Position numbers and translations under genes: made by a program. This document shows positions 51,575 through 58,342 of a stretch of 58,342 nucleotides of DNA, piece by piece. The notes under the pieces were generated by a model that searched no databases, was not told where the DNA came from, and worked only from the letters and a program-made list of their open reading frames with translations. Numbering within the stretch: position 1 is the first letter of the stretch; the number at the start of each line of letters is the position of its first letter. The DNA lies in NCBI GenBank assembly GCA_001310555.1, contig BAXO01000025.1:1-58342 (forward strand), given 5' to 3'. This DNA comes from Bacillus sp. JCM 19058. GTDB lineage: Bacteria; Bacillota; Bacilli; Bacillales_H; Bacillaceae_D.

Positions 51575-54150
51575 TTGAGATCGCTTTGGCAGCTCGTTCT
51601 TCGCATGATGTGGGCAAATAAGCTAAGGAGCTTCTTTTTTATCGGGGCTGTAGCACTCAGTATTGGGTTGATTTCCTCAGTTAGCCAGCTTCATCTAGTC
51701 TTAAATTCGGACGTACAAGAACGCTTGCAGCAAATGCATGGTTCTGCAGATATGCGGATTAGCGCTTCTCCCCCTCTTGAAGAAAACGAGGACTGGTCAC
51801 GCTTGGAACCTGCTTCTGTGCAAGCCATTATGGACATGGTTCGTGTTGAAGAAGTTGGTCAAGCGATTGATGATTTTGTCATCGGGGAAGGTCAGACAGA
51901 TGCTTTTCTTGCGATTGACTTTCCTTATGCGGGTGTGGATAATGCGGCTGTGACTAAGAGCTATTACCGTTTTGAACAGGACCTTTCCCCTTATGAAGTC
52001 GCTTTATCGGATAAATTAGCTGAACGCCTTGGGGTAAGCATCGGTCAAACGGTTGATTTCCCATTAGAGAGTGGACGGACGGTTGAATGGGTTGTGAGTG
52101 AGCTTTTGCCAGATGTCGAGGCTGGACTTGGATTTCCAGAAGAACGTGCCTTGTTTCACTTTGACTCTCTACAAGCGACGTTGGGTTTAGAAGAACCTCA
52201 GTCACTTGTCCTCTCCCTGCAGCCCAATGCAAGCATTCCAGGAATCATTGAAGAAATCCGCCAGCTTGAGGATGGGATCCAAATCGATGTCTTACACGGT
52301 TTAGAAAGTTACATACAGTCTAACCAGTACTTGCAATATCTAGGGTATGTCCTTAGTATTTTGGCATTTGTAGCAGCCGTTTTGATGACACTGGGAACTA
52401 TGCAGGTCAGTTATCGTGAGCGGCAACGAGAGCTAGCGATTATCCGGACATCAGGGGGAAGCCCTAAACAATTAGGGAAGATCGTGTTATATGAGACAGG
52501 GCTTCTAGCAGCTATCGGCGTTGGGGCAGGTGTTTTATTAGGATGGCTGGTTTCTATCTATGGTATCTACTGGATTGCGGATATGCTGGATCTTGAACTC
52601 TTATTAAACGATGGCTATGAGCTTAGTGCCTTCCGATTACTCATTATGCTAGTGATTGCTTTGTTTGGCTGGCTTACCTTAATGCTTGCCGCTTTATCAT
52701 TGGTATGGAAGGTAAGCGGAATCGAGCCAATTGAAAGCTTTCGTCAGGAAGAGCGACATGCAGAGAAGCTAAACTTTCGAGTGAAAATGATCTGTCTAAG
52801 TTTTTTAGGGGTAGGAATAGTTTTTGCTCTTACTAGTTTTGTTCTTCCTTCCTTTTCAAGTGTATATATTATGATGTTTATTATGGCGAGTATATGTATA
52901 ATCATTGCCTGGTTAAGCACAACAGTCCTTTGGTTTCAGTCCCTCCAATGGCTAGTAAATAACGTCCCGTTTATTAGAAAAAAATAAGCTACTTCGCTTA
53001 GCTGCTCAACAATTAATACTTGCACGCAAGCAAAATGCAATGCCTGTCATTGTACTTGCACTCATACTCGTTATTTTTTTCTCCTGTTATGGCTGCGATA
53101 CAAGCAGGGTGGAATAATTATCCACCTGCCATTGAAAGCGAATTTGTCACTGAGTTTAAGATAACTGCCGAGCGAGAACAGGTGTTTAATCCCCCTTTGC
53201 CACGCCCGGTCAGAGCAGAGCTTGAATCTTGGGAAGGAATTGAACAGGTGTTATTGGCTCCTACATCGAGCCGCAGCCCGTTAATTGATTTTGACGAAAG
53301 CTTAGCTGATCCAGAATGGGTAAATCAGTCAGATGAGTGGAGGAAAGAATTAGTTTATGGCTTTACAAACTTACGTGTGATGGAGGATTTAGGGTTATTT
53401 GAGTTACCAGAAGGTCCGTTGGAAGAAGTGGCCGTTGCTCCGAAATGGATGGCTGAGCGTATGGGTCTGTTCGTTGGACGAGAGCTTCAATTTGACACGG
53501 GAGACGAAGTCGCTCAAGCGACGATCGCGGTAATCAGTGACCGGCTTTCACTGCCATATCAATTATCAATGCTCCTCCTGGATGAAAGCCACCCAAATTT
53601 TGAGCCAGTGGAGCCTCAAGGAATTCTCTTTAATGTGCAGGAAGACTTTTACGATAAGACGATTGAACCTTGGCGAAGTTGCAGCGACAATATCCACAGA
53701 TTCGATGGCAATCGAAGACAGCGGAGCTCCATGAAAATGAAGTTCTTCATAATCAATGGGCGACCTTGTTATACGCAATCGTTGTTGTACTGATTGGCTT
53801 TGGGATGACCGCTTTGTGGAATGCGGTTAGCGCGGGGATTTACACTCGCCGGCATGAGTATGCCGTCCTCCGGGCTCAGTTCCTAACCCCGCTTCAAATG
53901 TTGCAGCTTGTTTTTTTGGCAAATGGCATTACTAGTCGGATTGGCTGTTTTCATAGGCTTTTGCGCTACTATAATCATTTTTGTTTTGTTGCTCATTGGA
54001 GATGCATACATTATGCCAATTGTATTCATCGTTTTAAAAGAAGTCCTTCTCTTATGCTTGATTGTGATTGTGCTAGCCTTAGCAACCGCACTCCCAATGG
54101 GCCTTAAACTAGCAAAAATACGAATTATGGAGCTGTTTCGGTCGGTATAA
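51575..54150 (+). CDS. FtsX/MacB-type ABC permease (four frameshifts)
   Basis: After repair about 857 residues. TTG start at 51575 (MRSLWQLVLRMMWANKLRSF) behind AAAGG. First membrane helix at residues 15-35, a large extracytoplasmic MacB-like domain, then FtsX domain 1 (YLGYVLSILAFVAAVLMTLG; SYRERQRELAIIRTSGGSPKQL), further helices, a second extracytoplasmic domain, and a C-terminal FtsX domain (GFGMTALWNAVSAGIYTRRHEYAVLRAQ). Extra bases in a seven-A run (52978) and seven-T runs (53073, 53909), a missing base near 53671. No ATPase gene is adjacent. Likely exports or senses peptides or lipids, by family. Confidence 0.85.
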
Positions 54151-54306
54151 TGAAAGAAGGATGCTTCTTTGAATTTTAAAAATAAATGATAGCTTAAAAA
54201 AGATAAAAACAACTAAATCGAATATTGTTTTCCATTAGTTTTTAAAGCGTTATTTAATTTTAAAACGTATTGCAAAATATGAATAGAAGTAGGGAGAATA
54301 TTGAAA

Positions 54307-54532
54307 ATGTGTATTAGTCATAAAAGTTGGTGCAACTCATATTTGGGTTCCTTCGGGAGATTTAGAAACGGAAAGTAACGAAAAAAAGAAAATTAATAAT
54401 CTTTGGTCAACCATAGACCAATACTCAATGGGTTCTAGTAGCGAAAAAGATACTGATGTGAATTATCCATCCTCATCTTGGCTTGCGAAACATGTTGCCC
54501 CAATAGAAGGACCGACAAGTATTGATTTTTAA
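54307..54532 (+). CDS. Orphan hydrophilic small protein (frameshifted)
   Basis: After removing one A near 54323 the frame reads MCISHKVGATHIWVPSGDLE and continues through a Ser/Asp/Lys-rich stretch to HVAPIEGPTSIDF, about 74 residues. GGGAG lies ten bases before the ATG. It follows the FtsX permease by 157 bases. No signal peptide, not recognised. The part after the shift has clear coding character; the start is less certain. Confidence 0.4.
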
Positions 54533-54607
54533 CTGAATAATCTAACATGATGTGGAGTTTAGGGCAATAGTATCTTTTAGCTAAATCGAGCATGATAAAT
54601 TCTATAA

Positions 54608-54680
54608 AATTCAATATGCATAATTCTTATGCGGGAATATATATCCTCGTTCCCCCCAAGTAAGGACGACATATTGAATT
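54608..54680. repeat. Inverted repeat upstream of the cluster
   Basis: AATTCAATATG (54608-54618) and CATATTGAATT (54670-54680), perfect 11-bp arms around a 51-base spacer that contains a run of six C. Confidence 0.6.
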
Positions 54681-54724
54681 ATAAAATTTATTTTAAATAT
54701 TTTTGGAAATATTAACAAAAAGTG

Positions 54725-54753
54725 TTTACTTAGTTATTTTCTCATAGTATAAT
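54725..54753 (+). promoter_or_regulatory. Candidate promoter of the lasso-type cluster
   Basis: TTTACT, 17 bases, TATAAT, about 340 bases upstream of the B1 gene, giving a long leader. Confidence 0.55.
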
Positions 54754-55094
54754 CAACATAATTTAACCTCTATGATTCTATTCTACTATTAACTCATTGA
54801 AAGTTACATCCACATTTAACACAAAAGAGTTTCACTCAACTTCTAAAACAAAAACACATCCAGATAGCTTCAAGCTATGCATTTTCATATTTATGAATAA
54901 TTATATTACCCTTAATTAAGTTGAACTTGACTTATTACTATTTAATTTAACTGAAATATAATCGATTATTTTCTTTTTCGCTTTATATTCCTTCGAGTGA
55001 AAGCGTTTTAATAATTGGGATTAAAGCTATAATAGCAATTCACCTTTAATTATGTGTAAAGTATCATCATTTTTATAATAAAGGGGGGAATATA

Positions 55095-55359
55095 TTGAAA
55101 TACATTGTTCCAAACTCAGTGAAAGTAATAAAAGATGATGATGAATATGTTTTGCTGAATATGAAAACCGGAAAATTTTTTTGGACTTGACTCGGTAGGT
55201 TCGATTATCTGGGAATTGCTTGTGGATGAGAAGCAAGAAATAGAAATTATCAATAAGCTTTGTCAATCATTCAATGTAAATAAAGAGGTCGTAAAAGCGG
55301 ATGTAGCCTCTTTAATCAATAAATTAATAAGAGAGGAATTGATGATGAAAAATGAATAA
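55095..55359 (+). CDS. PqqD family RiPP recognition protein, lasso B1 type (frameshifted)
   Basis: After repair about 87 residues. TTG start at 55095 with GGGGGG upstream. PqqD/RRE fold: VKVIKDDDEYVLLNMKTGKFFGLDSVGSIIWELLVDEK with the winged-helix wing GKFFGLD, then helical EIINKLCQSFNV and VASLINKLIREELM. Such domains bind the leader peptide and present it to the B2 protease. One extra T in a seven-T run near 55183. Overlaps the B2 start (ATGAATAA), so translation is coupled. Confidence 0.88.
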
Positions 55360-55786
55360 AATTAGTTATGTATACTATTTTATTTCTGCTTACTTATCAA
55401 TAATTCGTATAGATATCATGTTGAAACAAAAAGGGTTTGAATATGTTTTTCATAAGTATGTCTATAGATATCGAAATATTGGCAATAATAAATCTTTATA
55501 TAGAGATAAAAAGCTAGTTTCTGAAGTCAATCAATTAATTAAATTAATCAGTCTTGTCTGTAGGCTCTTTCCAGTTGAAGCGGAATGTATACATAGATCG
55601 CTATTAGTTTATAAATACACAAGAAAATTGCATGCATTGGATTCACAAATGATCATAGGTGTTAAGAAATTCCCTTTCAAAGCTCATGCTTGGGTTGAAA
55701 TAAACGGTAAGAATATTAATGAACCTGAATTCTTTACAAGAGATTTACATATTATTTTAACTTCTAAGGAGGTGTTCCAAAAATGA
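55352..55786 (+). CDS. Lasso peptide biosynthesis B2 protein (transglutaminase-like protease)
   Basis: A complete 144-residue protein. Catalytic Cys in VEAECIHRSLLVYKYTRKL and catalytic His in FKAHAWVEINGK are the transglutaminase-like residues of lasso B2 proteases, which remove the leader peptide. IIGVKKFPF precedes the His segment as in the family. The N-terminus is helical. The stop overlaps the C-protein ATG (ATGA). The frame is intact. Confidence 0.9.
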   Translation: MNKISYVYYFISAYLSIIRIDIMLKQKGFEYVFHKYVYRYRNIGNNKSLYRDKKLVSEVNQLIKLISLVCRLFPVEAECIHRSLLVYKYTRKLHALDSQMIIGVKKFPFKAHAWVEINGKNINEPEFFTRDLHIILTSKEVFQK

Positions 55787-57578
55787 AGTGGTTCTTGGGA
55801 ATTTTTGATCTAAATGGGAGATACCTAGAGAATGAAATAGTTGGTAGTTATAATGAATTGGAAAAACCTCAAAACGCGGAAGTTGAAAATACTACGGTAT
55901 TTGATGGGGATGCGGCTTGTTTTATGACTTCTGTCAAAGGAATATATATCAACAATAAAGTTGTCAATTTAAATCAATATTACATATTCGGAGATATTCG
56001 AATTGATAACCGAAAAGAAATTGTAAGAAAGTATAATCTAGATGTTGATTACTATAAAAATGATGAACTTATATTTTTATATTTATATAGAACTATAGGA
56101 ATTGAATTTTTGGGCCAAATCGTCGGCGAGTTCTCTTTTATAATTTGGAATCGAGAACAGAAGAAGCTATTTTGTGCTAGAGATCAAATGGGAATTAAAA
56201 CATTATTTTGGACTGTAAAAGATGGAACTGTATATATAGCAAGTGATTTACATTTATTGAAAAAGGTGTTTGACATTTCTAACTTAAATCAGAATTATTT
56301 TCAGGAATATTATGTTTCTAATGGATACATTGATACCAAATCTACCCCCTATCAAAATGTCAATAGACTCCCAAGTGCTTGTTGGTTAGTAGCATCTAAA
56401 GAAAAGGTATTCTACAAAAGATATTGGGATATCTCTGAGTATACAAATGAAATTATATATACAAAAGAAGAACAGTATGAAGAACATTTTGTTGAGATTA
56501 TGAATGAGGCCGTACAAAGTAGGTTGCTTCCAGGCCAAAGAAATGCAGTGTTAATGAGCGGGGGATTAGATTCAACAACAGTCTTTGCTCTGGCTAAGCA
56601 ACAGGAAGATAGCAAAAGATGTGAAGTTATACCTATTAGTTATGTATATGAAAAGTATAAAAATTCAGATGAGAGGGAGTATATAGAACCTATACTAGCC
56701 ATGTATTCTACTGAGGGGGTCTATCATAACTGCGATGAGGAAGTCATTTTTAATGATTTTCCTAACGATACGGAATGGAGTTATGAACCATACGTTAGTG
56801 CATTTTCTCATGCTATATTAAATACTATGCTGCATAAAGCCAGTTTAATGAAAGCCAAAAATTTATTTACAGGATATGCTGGTGATCATGTATTAAATGG
56901 AACTGAAATGGTTATTGCTGATCAATTAAAAAAAGGACGTATTTTTTTCAGCAATTAGGAACGCCAATCAATTTTCATACGCTACAAGATTTTCGTTGTT
57001 ACAAATTGTTTGGACATATGGAATTGCACCAATTTTTAAAGCAGGTATTACAGACAATTGATTTATCGAGTTAATAAAGATCTATTGAATAAAATGGAGC
57101 GAGTAAATACCTTTACACGCAAAGATTTTATTAAACAGATTTCAGGAAGTTATGCACGAATATATTGCGAACGCATCATTGCGAAAAAGTATGGCCTTAT
57201 GGTACAAACTCCCTTTCTTGATCGTAGACTAATAGAATTTCTATATAGTATTCCTGGTGATACAAGGTGGCAGGGAGGGATTAGAAAAAAAATTATTGCG
57301 TCATGCAATGAAAGGACAATTACCCAAAAAAGTATTGTGGAATTTGAACAAGGTTGGAAATATTCCAACATTATATAAAGGTCTTCAGGAAAACTGGAGT
57401 CGGATCTACCCAGCAATAAAAAAATTGCCAAATTTCGAAGTATGGGTGGGTTACACAAAAAGAATGGATAAAAATTTTGAATGCATGGAAGCAAGGACAT
57501 GAAGTAAGGGATGATATCTTTTTATTATTATCAATAGAGATGTGGCTATATAAATTACAAACCAATAAAAGTTATTAA
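55783..57578 (+). CDS. Lasso cyclase (asparagine-synthetase-like C protein), four frameshifts
   Basis: After repair about 597 residues. Degenerate glutaminase-like N-terminus with no Cys at position 2 (MKWFLGIFDLNG), including YYIFGDIRIDNRKEIV and EFSFIIWNREQKKLFCARDQMGIKTLFW. The ATP-pyrophosphatase part has the PP-loop LMSGGLDSTTVFAL and FTGYAGDHVL; QTPFLDRRLIEFLYSIPG is near the end. It adenylates the Asp/Glu side chain and closes the isopeptide ring. Errors: seven-T (56944), missing base (57059), eight-A (57285), extra base (57441). Confidence 0.9.
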
Positions 57579-57581
57579 TTT

Positions 57582-57905
57582 TGTGTGCCTAAGTAATCGA
57601 GGAGGAATGAGTATATGGTAACATACGTAGCGCCTCAATTAATAGAGTATGGTTCTTCAAAAAATTTAATAAAAGGTAGTTGTGGTTGGAGCTGGTCTGA
57701 TGCGTTTAATGAAGAAAACGCTATTAGGTGGAATTTGCTAGAATGCGCTGATGATGGGAGGTGCATACTCGTAGGATCTGTTTGTAGCGTCGATAAGCCT
57801 ATAATGGAATGTGACGTAGCAGATGGGTCAGTACATCCGAATTGTCGTTAGATTTTTAAAGATTCAATAAAGGTAAAAATTTAAAATAGGATTCTTAGGC
57901 ACACA
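57582..57905. repeat. Inverted repeat framing the precursor gene
   Basis: TGTGTGCCTAAGTAATC (57582-57598) and GATTCTTAGGCACACA (57890-57905) are reverse complements except for one extra base. The span holds only the precursor gene with its ribosome binding site. Confidence 0.75.
57615..57851 (+). CDS. Putative lasso-type precursor peptide with Cys-rich extended core
   Basis: A 78-residue peptide behind GAGGAGG. The leader MVTYVAPQLIEYGSSKNLIK has YxxPxLxxxG, the motif bound by B1. By comparison with the fusilassin leader (seven residues between the conserved Gly and the core), cleavage would fall after Lys20. The core would begin GSCGWSWSD, giving a Gly1-Asp9 ring. The usual Thr at -2 is Ile. 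The core is about 58 residues and has Cys at 23, 44, 50, 57, 66 and 77 of the precursor. Lasso cores usually have 15-25 residues. The frame has no long homopolymer. Confidence 0.75.
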   Translation: MVTYVAPQLIEYGSSKNLIKGSCGWSWSDAFNEENAIRWNLLECADDGRCILVGSVCSVDKPIMECDVADGSVHPNCR

Positions 57906-57938
57906 TTTTAAACTATAATATTTTGAGGTGAATTTTCT

Positions 57939-58332
57939 TTGGACTTTTGGATTATCATAATGATGTCTTTAATAATCTTTACAGCGCTATACTTATATCT
58001 ACGAAAAGTTATTATCGGTTTTCTCTTTTTAGAAAGAGAATGATACATTAAAAGAATTTAAAGAACAATATATAAAAAGTTTTTACTGGTTTTTTTTACT
58101 CTTGGCCGATCCAATAACGGAACCTCAGTTATATTCAATTTATTCTGAAATTAATGAGTACTTTTCTGAAGTGAAAGATGCATGTCTTATTGTAAATAGC
58201 TCTGAAGCTATCAAAAGTAATCGTGAGTTACTCTTCGAATTAGGTGTTAAGATCATTCCTTGTATCATTTCTATTAGAGAAGGGCAAATCATAGAACATA
58301 TGCCATTGTCTCAGTTGAAAAATAAAAACTAA
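57939..58332 (+). CDS. Membrane thioredoxin-like fold protein without CxxC (frameshifted)
   Basis: After removing one base near 58030-58040, about 130 residues from TTG 57939 with GAGGTG. One N-terminal membrane helix (MDFWIIIMMSLIIFTALYLYL), then FYWFFLLLADPITEPQLYSI where a MauD/TlpA thioredoxin would carry its CxxC, and LFELGVKIIPCIISIREGQII, resembling the cis-proline region. Only single cysteines remain. Possibly a degenerate redox protein or a binding scaffold for the Cys-rich peptide; function unproven. It is the last gene before the window edge. Confidence 0.55.
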
Positions 58333-58342
58333 ACAGTTTTTT

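Larger units (their letters stand above)
54533..55094. other. AT-rich upstream region of the lasso-type cluster
   Basis: About 560 bases without a recognised gene. Holds the inverted repeat and the promoter listed separately, and a second possible -10 (TATAAT, 55028-55033) 60 bases before the B1 gene. Confidence 0.45.

Noticed and set aside
51575..54150. Three or four separate permease genes
   Set aside because: The pieces join into one double-FtsX protein after homopolymer repair, and the internal pieces lack ribosome binding sites.
55027..55266. Minus-strand ORF of 79 codons at the start of the lasso-type cluster
   Set aside because: It is antisense to the B1 gene, has no plausible start signal, and its composition is that of reverse-complemented AT-rich coding DNA.

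Overview
The window comes from a low-GC, spore-forming member of the Bacillaceae. From about 0.6 to 19 kb the gene order matches the Bacillus subtilis ygxA-ygzB-perR-bcp-gsaB-ygaE-ygaD-ygaC-sspE-fabL-mutY-yfhP-yfhJ-sspK-yfhH-recX-yfhF block as I remember it. The ectoine operon, the very acidic solute-binding proteins and the spore-protein genes suggest a salt- or alkali-tolerant Bacillus relative. The species cannot be named from the sequence.

Layout. 1-228: leader and tandem promoters of an rRNA operon that runs leftward out of the window. 0.6-19 kb: conserved core, with peroxide stress (perR, bcp), a c-di-AMP receptor-like protein, haem precursor synthesis (gsaB), an ABC exporter, a nucleotide phosphatase, SASP genes sspE and sspK, fatty-acid synthesis (fabL), DNA repair (mutY, recX) and small yfh genes. 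19.4-22 kb: ectABC. 22-35 kb: an amino-acid ABC importer, an orphan peptide-binding lipoprotein, a lipase-like hydrolase, the rRNA methyltransferase RlmCD, PdaA and class I fumarase. 35-41.5 kb: DUF368 and CorC/CNNM membrane proteins, a phosphatase, YfkAB, YfkD and an OsmC protein. 43.3-46.6 kb: an ECF41-type sigma factor convergent with an AhpD-like partner, both behind matching candidate promoters, then DUF2935 and FbpB-like genes. 46.8-51 kb: hexuronate genes uxaBA and a BASS transporter. 51.5-58.3 kb: an AT-richer accessory region with a large FtsX/MacB-type permease and a lasso-peptide-type biosynthetic cluster.

The most interesting system is the cluster at 55.1-58.3 kb: PqqD-like leader-binding protein (B1), transglutaminase-like leader peptidase (B2), asparagine-synthetase-like cyclase (C), a precursor peptide (A) and a membrane thioredoxin-like protein. 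The precursor has a lasso-type leader (YxxPxLxxxG). Its predicted core would be about 58 residues with six cysteines, far longer than the usual lasso core of about 15-25. The gene is framed by an inverted repeat.

Sequence quality. At least two thirds of the protein genes are interrupted by one- or two-base length errors. Most sit in A/T runs of 7-8 (called too long); a minority are single missing bases, often in short G/C or T runs. In nearly every case the repaired frames join into one normal family member, and the gene length modulo 3 agrees with the repairs. I therefore annotate these as single genes and treat the shifts as probable sequencing or assembly errors. Coordinates span from the chosen start to the repaired stop.
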